From the NCBI GenBank assembly GCA_002404995.1, contig DHKY01000014.1, positions 148,097-212,096 of the forward strand: a stretch of DNA of 64,000 nt. Direction: 5' to 3'. The stretch is from Caryophanales bacterium UBA4682 (lineage in GTDB: Bacteria; Bacillota_I; Bacilli_A; RFN20; CAG-288). Below, in pieces: positions 27,349 to 35,262 of the stretch (position 1 is the stretch's first letter; each line of letters begins with the position of its first letter). Both the position numbers and the translations under genes were made by a program. The notes under the pieces were generated by a model. The model worked only from the letters and a program-made list of their open reading frames with translations, searched no databases and was not told the DNA's origin.

Positions 27349-27936
27349 ATGAGTACACAAAAGTCAAAAAGGTCTCTGTCGCACATCAGGTTTCTCGTCT
27401 CAGGTATTACTCTGATTGTCTACTATCTGTTAAGCCAAGGCGTTCCATCCGTTGGAAACAGTCTGGATTCCTTGAGGAAATTCATCATCGAGGTGTTTGT
27501 CCTTGTTCTCCTCATCGGATTCTATTTCTTCTTCCTGTTCGGAGCCAACGGCTGCCAAGGCACCATCCGTGCAATTGCACCTGCCTTGCTAATTCTGATT
27601 GTTGTCGGTTCCTATTCCCTGAACTTCTGGAACAACACCGCCAACACAATCATTACCGGCATAGCAAAGCTCTTCTATCTTCTTATCATCGTCTGTGGAT
27701 TCGTCTTCCTCTTCGTTCACAACAAGCTCATCGGACTTGTCTTCTCCTTCTCCAATCTGATTTATGCCGCATTCGTCATCATATCCTACTTCGTGGTCAG
27801 GATCAGGAGCCTTGTCAATCACAACGGATTCTCCGTCAGCAAGCTCATTGAAACCCTCCTTTACACCGCTTCTCTCCTCTTGCTCTTCGGAGGAGGCTAT
27901 CTCACCAGCAAGAACAAGAGCTGGACTGTCGACTAA
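27349..27936 (+). CDS. Six-helix membrane protein of unknown function
   Basis: A 195-residue integral membrane protein with about six helices (FLVSGITLIVYYLLSQG, FVLVLLIGFYFFFLFG, IVVGSYSLNFW and further spans). An AAAGGATC site lies 7 bases before the ATG, and a perfect GGACCGG/CCGGTCC terminator lies just after. It is separated by 65 bases from the AEC transporter gene, so it may share its transcript. No conserved motif identified; a minor accessory to transport is only a guess. Confidence 0.75.
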   Translation: MSTQKSKRSLSHIRFLVSGITLIVYYLLSQGVPSVGNSLDSLRKFIIEVFVLVLLIGFYFFFLFGANGCQGTIRAIAPALLILIVVGSYSLNFWNNTANTIITGIAKLFYLLIIVCGFVFLFVHNKLIGLVFSFSNLIYAAFVIISYFVVRIRSLVNHNGFSVSKLIETLLYTASLLLLFGGGYLTSKNKSWTVD

Positions 27937-27940
27937 CAAA

Positions 27941-27966
27941 AAAAGGACCGGCCAACCGGTCCTTTT
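27941..27966. terminator. Bidirectional terminator
   Basis: AAAAGGACCGG pairs with CCGGTCCTTTT across a CCAA loop. It ends both the plus-strand membrane gene and, on the minus strand, the small charged gene whose stop is at 27965. Confidence 0.9.
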
Positions 27967-28276
27967 ATTTTCCTTCCTTTTTCTTTTTCTTCCTCTCGGC
28001 ACGACGTGCTTTACGATTCGGTTTTGCATTATTGCTAGAGAGATCATATCGGTCCTGCGGAAGGACAGCCGCCTTCGAACGTGCTTGATCGTACGCCCTA
28101 TGGAACTCTTCCAGTGAAGCTTCAGGATGCTCTTCTTTCCTTTTCAGCCATTCAAACGCCATCGAAGTATCCCAAAAGTTCTGTTCGAGAGCTTCGATTT
28201 CCTCTTTCCGCTTAAACTCTCCTTTGCCCCTCGAGCGAAGCAGAGCAAGTCTTTCCCGTTGGTCTTTATTCAACAT
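27965..28276 (-). CDS. Small highly charged protein (103 aa)
   Basis: The sequence is very Lys/Glu/Arg-rich: helices such as LNKDQRERLALLRSRGKG and FKRKEEIEALEQNFWDTSMAFEWLK, then a lysine-rich tail (NRKARRAERKKKKKEGK). GGAGG lies about 10 bases before the ATG. It may bind nucleic acid or ribosomes, judged only from composition. Between a terminator and the SDR gene (100 bases apart) it stands alone. No family recognised. Confidence 0.7.
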   Translation of the reverse strand: MLNKDQRERLALLRSRGKGEFKRKEEIEALEQNFWDTSMAFEWLKRKEEHPEASLEEFHRAYDQARSKAAVLPQDRYDLSSNNAKPNRKARRAERKKKKKEGK

Positions 28277-28376
28277 CGATGATTGCCTCCATCGATAACT
28301 ATTTTACCTTATCCTACCTTATACAGAATAAGAAAAAGGTTCCAATCGAGAAAGTCGTTCCAAATCAAGGAAGGGA

Positions 28377-29177
28377 TTAAGGACGAAGACCCCTTCCGCC
28401 TTCTAGAGTAATGGTCTCACCAGTCCTGTATTTGAAATCAGGGGATGCAATCTGAACACAGACACGTCCGATTTCCTTTTCGGCATCGCCGAAATGTCCC
28501 CTAGGCGGAACATGGACATTCGCTTTGAAGGCTTCCGGGTAGGCCTGCTCGAATTTCTCAAGCTGGCTTGTCCAGGCAAGAGGACAGATAATATTGACAT
28601 TGATTCCATCCTTTGCCCATTCATTGGCAGCAACACGGCTTAATCCACGGATGCCTTCTTTTGCTGCGGCATAAGCGCATTGTCCGTAGTTTCCGAATAA
28701 TCCGGCGCCAGAAGCAAAGTTGATGACATAGCCTTTCGTTTCCTTAAGGAGAGGATAAGCATGCTTCCTGTAATAGAAGGTCGCATAGAGACCGGAATAA
28801 AGGGCCAGATTGAACTGTTCCGTCGTGTTGTCTTTGAGAGGAACGCCGGAAGCAGAAGCCTGTGCATTGTCAATCAGGACATCCAGACGTCCAAAAGTAC
28901 TTTTAATCTCATCCATGACATGACTGACGATAGCTTCATTGTCATTTTTCTCATTGATATCCGCTTGCAGAATAAGGACTTTTACTTTATATCTCTCTTC
29001 CAGTTCCTTTTTTGCGGATTCCAGCTTCTCCACATTACGTCCCGTCAAGACAAGATTGGCTCCTTCTTTTGCGAAAGCGGTTGCAATACCATAGCCGATT
29101 GATCCGCATTTTCCATCACTAAGAACAGCACGTCCAGCACCAGTAATCAGTACAACTTTTCCATCAAATGCTCCCAT
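28377..29177 (-). CDS. Short-chain dehydrogenase/reductase (FabG-like SDR)
   Basis: A 266-residue NAD(P)-binding oxidoreductase. The cofactor loop is TGAGRAVLSDGKCGSIGYGIA, with an insertion between the glycines. NAQA replaces the usual NNAG strand, the catalytic Ser is in NFASGAG, and YAAAKEG holds the Tyr-x-x-x-Lys pair. The C-terminus LEGGMGLRP matches the family GGMGLRP end, with Met as AGG (28392-28394, complement). Another AGG Met is in FYYMKHAYPLL. The N-terminal insertion is unusual but known in some SDR groups. Cytoplasmic; the substrate is unknown. Confidence 0.9.
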   Translation of the reverse strand: MGAFDGKVVLITGAGRAVLSDGKCGSIGYGIATAFAKEGANLVLTGRNVEKLESAKKELEERYKVKVLILQADINEKNDNEAIVSHVMDEIKSTFGRLDVLIDNAQASASGVPLKDNTTEQFNLALYSGLYATFYYRKHAYPLLKETKGYVINFASGAGLFGNYGQCAYAAAKEGIRGLSRVAANEWAKDGINVNIICPLAWTSQLEKFEQAYPEAFKANVHVPPRGHFGDAEKEIGRVCVQIASPDFKYRTGETITLEGGRGLRP

Positions 29178-29535
29178 AATCTTTTATTTCTCCTATTTTC
29201 TTTTATTATTAAAAACCCATAAGAGAAATAAGTAAAGGGGTTTCATTATTAATTTGTTTTGCTTCTAAGATCCCATTTCAAGACAAACGAACAGCAAAAA
29301 AGTTATCGTTCATTATTCGTCTGTTATGTGCTTCTGTGCCTTATAATTTTTAGTTGTTCTTATCCCATTGTCCATTCAAACATACAAATGTTACACATAT
29401 ATGCATTATAAAGTTGTTATTTGGTTATTTTTCTTTTCCAGCGGGATTATTAAAGTAAAAAGAAAGCGGTTATTTTTTTAATTTTAAGTTCATTTTTGGC
29501 TGCTTTTTCGATACACTAACCTTGAGGTAATTAAA
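29178..29535. promoter_or_regulatory. Divergent intergenic region (SDR / OB-fold lipoprotein)
   Basis: These 358 AT-rich bases hold both promoters. A GAGGTAATTAAA-ATG ribosome binding site ends the region on the plus strand. I see no ORF, RNA gene or clear riboswitch. T/A-rich tracts at 29400-29480 may hold the promoter of the lipoprotein gene, but no -35/-10 pair is convincing. Confidence 0.4.
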
Positions 29536-31803
29536 ATGAAACAATCAAAGCTGCGCCGTAGCTGTCTGTTTGTCTTCCTTGCTTCCTTAGCCCTTGTTGG
29601 GTGTGGTGAAACATCCGAATCCGTCAATCCATCTTCTCCCGCTCCAAGTGAAACCACAACTGTAAATCCGACTGTCAATCCTACTGAGAATCCGACCGTT
29701 GCTCCAAGCGAGAATCCTACAGTCAACCCAACCGAGGCACCTTCCGAAAATCCTTCTTCTGGTAGTGCTAGTGTTTCCCGTCCTAGCGTTGATGGTATTA
29801 CGGATACCATCTATTCCGTCAAGGAAGCCATTGACTTTGCTAACGCAGCTGGTGAAGATGCAAGCGACGAATATGTTGTCCAAGGCGTTGTTAAAAACAT
29901 CAGCAATTATTCCTATGGCGAGAGGACCATTACGGATGTCAGCAATGAATCCATTTCCCTCTATGTCTATGGTGTCCGCGGTGCTGATGGCGAAACCTAT
30001 TTCAATAATTTAGAGACCATTCCTGAAATCGGAGACACGGTTTATCTCAAAGGTGCTCTTCACACCTTCAACGGCACACCGGAAATGGGTCCGAAAGGCT
30101 CTCCAGCCAAACTTCTCCACATTGATTCCACTCATGAAGTCTTCGATGACTCTGCTTATACTGTATCCACAATTGCTGCTGCCCGTTCTGCCGCAAAGGG
30201 AACCAAGGTCAAGATCACCGGTGTTGTTGCTAAAACCACCTATGGACAGAAATACAACTTTAACGGTCTATACCTTGTCGATGCAACTGGCTCCATCTAT
30301 GTCTACGGTGGAGAGGTTGCCGCCCAGGTAGCCGAAGGCAACACTATCACTGTTGCTGGCGAAACTGATTTGTTCATCGCTTCCAATGAACAGAACATCG
30401 CTTCCCAGATTGGATACAAAGGTGCTATCCAGGTCTCCAACACCCATTTGATTAGCAATGACAAAGGAAACACCGAATTCCCGAAAGATTCCATCCAATA
30501 CAAGACTAGGAAGGAAATCGTTGAAACCGACGTCACAGAAGAGAACATCACTGGTGAAATCTTCCACACCACCGCTATCATTAAGAAAGTTCCTGGCGCA
30601 AGCTTTGTCAATTACTATATTGATGACCTTGATCAGAAGACGGGAACTTATACCTATACAAGCAACAACGGCGGAGATTTCAGTTGGCTAGATACCTATC
30701 TTGATAAAGTTGTTGACCTCTATGTCGGTGTCACCAACTGCAAATCCACCAGTACCGGTGCCATCTACCGTGTCAACCCGATTTCCGTCACTCCAATTGA
30801 AAACTACGCTAGGGAAGACAGCAAGGTCGTTCCGTTTGTCTATGATTACTATGTCAAAGACCAGTTCCTGGATGTCTATTCCGGAAACCCGAAAGCGGAA
30901 GTCAGGACTTCTCATTCCGATTCATTATTAGGTTTCTCTGATGTCAGCATCAGCTATGCTTCCAGCAATACGGAGTTCGCTTCCTTTATTGCCGGTGAAG
31001 ATGGCAAGACTATCTTCAATGTCACGCAAAGCGCTGCCGTTAAGAGTTCCACTCTTTCCATCACTGTTTCCTACAAAGGACAAAGCCAGACATATACCAA
31101 GGATATTTCCTTTGTCGATATCACCAAAGGCGCTCAATCCGTCTCCGTTGCAAACACTGCCGCCGATGGCGAAACCGTTAAAATCCGTGGTATTGTCTCT
31201 GCTTCCATCTTGAATAAGAAGATGAGCTTCTATGTTGCAGATGCCAACGGAAGGATTGCCTGCCTTGTTGACAAGACTTACCCGGATGTATTGAATGATT
31301 TCATTATCAACTCCGGCGATGAAGTTGTCCTCGAAGGTATCAAGAAACATAAAGGAAATTCCAACGATACTAATGATAAGGCACAGGCTTATCTGGAAAT
31401 TTCCAAGTTCTATGGTGTTGTTTCCTACGATAACACAATTCCGAATCCAAATGTCATCACAAACAAGACTTTCGCTGACCTCCATGATGTGGATAGAACA
31501 GCCGAATACACCAGGCAGTTATATTCTCTTAACGTCTACTACTATACGGATGGTAAAAATGCAGCCTGCATCTACGAAAACAAAGCTGCTTACGATCGCA
31601 AACAAAATGGTGAAAAAGTCGACTATATCAACATCTACAAAGGCGGTTACAGCCAGCTTGCCTTCCTCAAGGATTTTGAAAACAAAGAAGTCACGATGAC
31701 CTTTGCTCTCTGCAACTGGAACAATAAGACTTACGCAGCCATCTGTCCGTTCTCGGCAACAGACGGAACAACGACTGCTTACAACACCTTCAGCTACAAA
31801 TAA
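29536..31803 (+). CDS. Surface lipoprotein with repeated OB-fold domains
   Basis: A 755-residue lipoprotein: a signal ending LALVGC, then a degenerate proline/threonine linker of NPTVNPT/ENPTVAP repeats (about residues 30-75). Two to three OB-fold-like modules follow. Each starts with a segment such as EYVVQGVVKNISNYSYGERT, VKITGVVAKTTYGQKYNF or ETVKIRGIVSASILNKKMSF, and contains ISLYVYG, IYVYGGE or IACLVDK strands. These resemble the nucleic-acid-binding OB folds on extracellular nucleases, though no nuclease is present. A Big-like domain lies around 450-530. Strong terminator after the stop. Likely extracellular binding protein; the ligand is unknown. Confidence 0.85.
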   Translation: MKQSKLRRSCLFVFLASLALVGCGETSESVNPSSPAPSETTTVNPTVNPTENPTVAPSENPTVNPTEAPSENPSSGSASVSRPSVDGITDTIYSVKEAIDFANAAGEDASDEYVVQGVVKNISNYSYGERTITDVSNESISLYVYGVRGADGETYFNNLETIPEIGDTVYLKGALHTFNGTPEMGPKGSPAKLLHIDSTHEVFDDSAYTVSTIAAARSAAKGTKVKITGVVAKTTYGQKYNFNGLYLVDATGSIYVYGGEVAAQVAEGNTITVAGETDLFIASNEQNIASQIGYKGAIQVSNTHLISNDKGNTEFPKDSIQYKTRKEIVETDVTEENITGEIFHTTAIIKKVPGASFVNYYIDDLDQKTGTYTYTSNNGGDFSWLDTYLDKVVDLYVGVTNCKSTSTGAIYRVNPISVTPIENYAREDSKVVPFVYDYYVKDQFLDVYSGNPKAEVRTSHSDSLLGFSDVSISYASSNTEFASFIAGEDGKTIFNVTQSAAVKSSTLSITVSYKGQSQTYTKDISFVDITKGAQSVSVANTAADGETVKIRGIVSASILNKKMSFYVADANGRIACLVDKTYPDVLNDFIINSGDEVVLEGIKKHKGNSNDTNDKAQAYLEISKFYGVVSYDNTIPNPNVITNKTFADLHDVDRTAEYTRQLYSLNVYYYTDGKNAACIYENKAAYDRKQNGEKVDYINIYKGGYSQLAFLKDFENKEVTMTFALCNWNNKTYAAICPFSATDGTTTAYNTFSYK

Positions 31804-31815
31804 ACCGAAGCCAAG

Positions 31816-31847
31816 AGAAAAGCGGAGCCTTCAAGCTCCGCTTTTCT
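31816..31847. terminator. Bidirectional terminator
   Basis: AGAAAAGCGGAGC pairs with GCTCCGCTTTTCT across CTTCAA. Ends the OB-fold lipoprotein gene and, from the other side, the DUF2804 gene. Confidence 0.9.
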
Positions 31848-31857
31848 TGTGGCCGAT

Positions 31858-32874
31858 TTACCAGCGGTTGGTTACTTTTTCAGCAAACCCAAGCCTTCCG
31901 TTTAGTTGTATGTCACCATCTTTGGTTTTAAAAATTCCATAGAATCTTCCAAAGACCTGATGGGCATTCTGTGCAATGAGCAAGGCGTTTGCGTTTTCGT
32001 GCCGGTCTAAGACAGGCACGAATTTCAAATCAATATCTTTGTTTTGAGAATAGATGTGCCATTCTTCCAGATACTTTTCTTTTCCGGTTTCATCCTTTGG
32101 AATGTCAAAGACAACTGATGTGAACTTATAGTACCAATCATTGACAAAGAGCCTGTTCTCGCTTGCTTTGGAAGTATCTCCGAATCCATAGCCGAGATTG
32201 AATCCGATTCTTACTCCATCCTGCTCGCCAGAGAGACTCGACCAATACCAAGTGTTCTTATAAGTCCAGACACCTCTTCCCCAATCTAAGACGCCATATA
32301 CATTCTTAAACTCATGCCGGATATCACCAAAAGTGAAATACCCATCTCCTGCAAGAAGATTGATCTTCTGGTTGTAGTAGAAATGCTTCTTTTTTAAAAA
32401 CGGAGTTGCAATCACCCTTGTCTTATCCGTTGTCGGATGGAGATGAATATCACAGATAAAGTTTTTCTTCTTCCTTTCGAATTCCGCATGTAGATGGCGT
32501 TGTCCTTTTCTGTTTTCAAAAGTAATAGAGTATTTCTTTCCTCTTTTCAAAACCGAACCATCTGCACTCGAGGGAGGAAGGGATACTTTTCCCATTGGAA
32601 AAGCAAACCTTCTCGAATGATTGATGGATTCCTTCTTCCGGAAATCAAGAACCGAGAAACTGCATAATCCCCTATAGCGGTTATCATCGATGGTCCTGGC
32701 AATACCATATTGATCATCGCCAAAGTAATAGTAATCCCATTCCTTGATCCGCATCTTCCCAGCCTTAATCCTAGAACTATCATATTCCTTGACTAAGGAC
32801 GTAGAATAACCAGCTTCGACAAGATTTCCTTCCTCGTCCAGAAGCTTTCCCGCTTTTAATTCATTCTCGGCCAT
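31858..32874 (-). CDS. DUF2804 family protein
   Basis: A 338-residue cytoplasmic protein of the DUF2804 family. It has the N-terminal block (LKAGKLLDEEGNLVEAGYST), IKEWDYYYFGDDQYGIARTI, a NRYMGLCSFSVLDF segment whose Met is AGG, and a Trp/Tyr-rich core (VYGVLDWGRGVWTYKNTWYW). ATG 32874 is taken from the AGAGAGGAAAAAAT site before it; the ORF could be longer, but the extra 25 residues are not family-like. The family's function is unknown. Confidence 0.8.
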   Translation of the reverse strand: MAENELKAGKLLDEEGNLVEAGYSTSLVKEYDSSRIKAGKMRIKEWDYYYFGDDQYGIARTIDDNRYRGLCSFSVLDFRKKESINHSRRFAFPMGKVSLPPSSADGSVLKRGKKYSITFENRKGQRHLHAEFERKKKNFICDIHLHPTTDKTRVIATPFLKKKHFYYNQKINLLAGDGYFTFGDIRHEFKNVYGVLDWGRGVWTYKNTWYWSSLSGEQDGVRIGFNLGYGFGDTSKASENRLFVNDWYYKFTSVVFDIPKDETGKEKYLEEWHIYSQNKDIDLKFVPVLDRHENANALLIAQNAHQVFGRFYGIFKTKDGDIQLNGRLGFAEKVTNRW

Positions 32875-32949
32875 ATTTTTTCCTCTCTTTTTCTTCATTA
32901 TAAAGCAAAAAGGATGGATATTCCTTAGTAATTCGAATTTTCCAAACAA

Positions 32950-32982
32950 AAAGACTGGTGATAAAAACTATCACCAGTCTTT
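32950..32982 (-). terminator. Terminator of the iron-alcohol-dehydrogenase gene
   Basis: A 14-base perfect stem, AAAGACTGGTGATA with TATCACCAGTCTTT, has a T-run on the minus strand. It lies 15 bases after the stop of the 32998-34143 gene. Confidence 0.9.
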
Positions 32983-32997
32983 GGTTATCCGATGAAA

Positions 32998-34143
32998 TTA
33001 CCTAAGTTTTTTGAAGAGTTCGACAACCTGTTCGTGTGTGGCTTCCCGCGGATTGCCAGGATAGCAGGCATCTTTCAAAGCATCGGAAGCAAGGATATCA
33101 AGGTCCTCAGCACGGATTTCGCTGCAGACAGTCGGAATACCAACATCTTCTCCAAGTTTCTTGACAGCGTTAATTGCTGCATTCCGGTATTCTTCCTGTG
33201 TCCTCTTCTCAACGCCTTCCACACCCATAGCAATAGCGATGTTCTTATATTTCTCGCCAGTCACTTCCTTATTGAACTCCATGGAAATAGGAAGCAGCCT
33301 AGCACAAGCCTTACCATGCGGGACATCATAATGAGCGGAAAGAGTATGCGCCCTAGCATGATCGATGCCTAATCCGACATTGGAGAAGCCCATGCCAGCA
33401 ACATACTGACCAAGAGCCCTTTCTTCACGGCCTTTCGGATCATTCTTGACGGCAGCACGGAGATTATGAGAAATGATTTCGATTGCCTTGAGATGGAACC
33501 TGTCAGATAATTCCCAGGCTGCCTTTGTCGTATAGCCTTCAATGGCGTGGGTAAGAGCATCCATACCAGTGAAAGCCGTGAGGGACTTTGGCATCGTAGA
33601 CATCCTGTCCGGATCAACGAAAGCGATGACCGGAATATCATGTGGATCGGCGCAGACGAACTTACGTTCCTTTTCTACATCCGTAATGACATAGTTGATG
33701 GTGACTTCGGCTGCCGTACCTGCAGTAGTCGGGACAGCGAAAATCGGAAGTGCCTTATGATGGGTCTTGGAGGCACCCTCAAGAGAACGGACATCTGCGA
33801 ATTCCGGATTGGTAATGATAATACCAATAGCTTTTGCAGTATCCATGGAAGATCCGCCACCGACAGCAATGATGAAATCAGCGCCAGCCTTTTTGCAGGC
33901 TTCGACTCCGGAAGTCACATTCTCGATGGTCGGATTCGGTTTGATATTCGAATAGATTTCGTAGGGAATCTTTGCTTCGTCAAGAAGCTTCGTAACCTTA
34001 TCTGTTACATGGAACTTGAGAAGGTCTGGATCGGAACAGACAAGCGCCTTCTTAAAACCAGCTGCTTTTGCCTCAGAAGCAATGTTCTCGATTGCTCCAT
34101 GTCCATGATAGGACATTTCATTCAGAACGAAACGATTTGCCAT
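32998..34143 (-). CDS. fucO: Iron-containing alcohol dehydrogenase, lactaldehyde reductase (FucO)-like
   Basis: A 381-residue group III alcohol dehydrogenase. The N-terminus MANRFVLNEMSYHGHGAIENI is close to FucO-type lactaldehyde reductases (MANR...LNE..Y.G.GAI). It has the nucleotide site GGGSSMDTAKAIG, PTTAGTAAEVT, and the iron-binding set DALTHAIEGY, DHAMAHTLSA with PHGKACAMLLP. REEMALGQYVAGMGFSNVG is almost the family consensus with Met as AGG (33418-33420, complement), and CGG codes the conserved Arg of NPREAT. ATG 34143 has AGGAGG upstream. Reduces lactaldehyde or a related aldehyde in fermentation. Confidence 0.92.
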   Translation of the reverse strand: MANRFVLNEMSYHGHGAIENIASEAKAAGFKKALVCSDPDLLKFHVTDKVTKLLDEAKIPYEIYSNIKPNPTIENVTSGVEACKKAGADFIIAVGGGSSMDTAKAIGIIITNPEFADVRSLEGASKTHHKALPIFAVPTTAGTAAEVTINYVITDVEKERKFVCADPHDIPVIAFVDPDRMSTMPKSLTAFTGMDALTHAIEGYTTKAAWELSDRFHLKAIEIISHNLRAAVKNDPKGREERALGQYVAGMGFSNVGLGIDHARAHTLSAHYDVPHGKACARLLPISMEFNKEVTGEKYKNIAIAMGVEGVEKRTQEEYRNAAINAVKKLGEDVGIPTVCSEIRAEDLDILASDALKDACYPGNPREATHEQVVELFKKLR

Positions 34144-34295
34144 AGTTTGGCCTCCTATTTGTTTTCGCTTTTTATTATAAGACATTCAAGTTAGTTTAAG
34201 CAGTTTGATTTTTATTGAGGTCGAATCAAACAATTTTCTTTTTCATTGTCCTCTTATTTAGTGTATGCTAAGAAGGAAAAAAGGAGAAGAGGACA

Positions 34296-35204
34296 ATGGA
34301 AACAGTCAAGCTTAAACCGGCAACGAAAGATTATATCTGGGCTGGAAAGAATCTGAAGCTTTGGGGAAAAGAAGCCCACTACGATAAGATTGCGGAATGC
34401 TGGGAATTATCCTTCCATAAAGACGGTCCTTCTTTGATTGACAGCGGAGAAGAAAAGGGAAAGAAACTGATGGATGTCGCTACGAAAGAAGATATCGGAA
34501 CCTACGCATCCTCCTTTCCTTTCTTTCCTGTTCTTATCAAATTAATCGATTCCGGGGACAACCTCTCTGTTCAGGTCCATCCAAGTGACGACTATGCCTT
34601 AAAGAACGAAAACAGCTTTGGAAAAACCGAGAGGTGGCATGTCATTCATCATGAAAAAGGAGCAGGCCTTTATGTCGGCTTCAAGAAAGACACAAGCATC
34701 GAAGATGTCGAAAAAGCACTGAAAGAAGGAAGTATTCTTTCCCTCTTGAATTTCTTCCCGGTAAACGACGGTGAAAACTACTTTATTCCCTCTGGCACCA
34801 TCCATGCAATCGGAAAGGGAGTAACAGTGATTGAAATCCAGCAGAACTCCAACCTGACTTATCGTTTGTATGACTATAATCGTGTCGGAAAAGATGGAAA
34901 ACCAAGAGAGCTTCATATTCAGAAAGCACTCAAGGTCATCGATACCAAAGCATACCAACCCATTTCTTTCGAAAGTCCTCTGATAGGGGAATGTAAATAC
35001 TTTTCTTCCTCCATCCATAATGTAGAAGAATGTTCCCTGATCAAAGCAAACAAGGAGTCCTTTGTTTCCATTACCTTCCTAAGCGGAGAAGGAACCGTCA
35101 ATTCCATCCCTTATAAAGCGCTCGATACTTTCTTTATTCCAGCTGGTAAAGCTGCTTCTTTAAAAGGCACCGGGAACTTAGTCCTGACAACAGTGAACCG
35201 CTAG
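34296..35204 (+). CDS. manA: Mannose-6-phosphate isomerase, class I
   Basis: A 302-residue zinc enzyme that interconverts mannose-6-phosphate and fructose-6-phosphate. It has WGKEAHYDKIAECWELS, KLIDSGDNLSVQVHPSD (with Zn-ligand Gln and His), the motif GKTEMWHVIHHEKGAGLYVGF (Met by AGG at 34632-34634), YFIPSGTIHAIG with catalytic His, and TYRLYDYNR. Somewhat shorter than fungal enzymes and typical of bacterial ManA of Bacilli. AAGGAGAAGAGG precedes ATG. It probably feeds mannose into glycolysis or GDP-mannose for the polysaccharide locus. Confidence 0.94.
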   Translation: METVKLKPATKDYIWAGKNLKLWGKEAHYDKIAECWELSFHKDGPSLIDSGEEKGKKLMDVATKEDIGTYASSFPFFPVLIKLIDSGDNLSVQVHPSDDYALKNENSFGKTERWHVIHHEKGAGLYVGFKKDTSIEDVEKALKEGSILSLLNFFPVNDGENYFIPSGTIHAIGKGVTVIEIQQNSNLTYRLYDYNRVGKDGKPRELHIQKALKVIDTKAYQPISFESPLIGECKYFSSSIHNVEECSLIKANKESFVSITFLSGEGTVNSIPYKALDTFFIPAGKAASLKGTGNLVLTTVNR

Positions 35205-35225
35205 GTTTTGCTTGGCCTCCGTCTG

Positions 35226-35254
35226 TTGACAGAAAAAGTGTGGAAAACTACAAT
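35226..35254 (+). promoter_or_regulatory. Strong sigma-70-type promoter of a putative leaderless mRNA
   Basis: TTGACA (35226-35231), a 17-base spacer and TACAAT (35249-35254) match the consensus well. The start ATG of the LRR lipoprotein gene is at 35263, so the expected +1 is at or within 1-3 bases of ATG and there is no room for a Shine-Dalgarno. The mRNA is probably leaderless. Confidence 0.75.
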
Positions 35255-35262
35255 CAAGGCCG

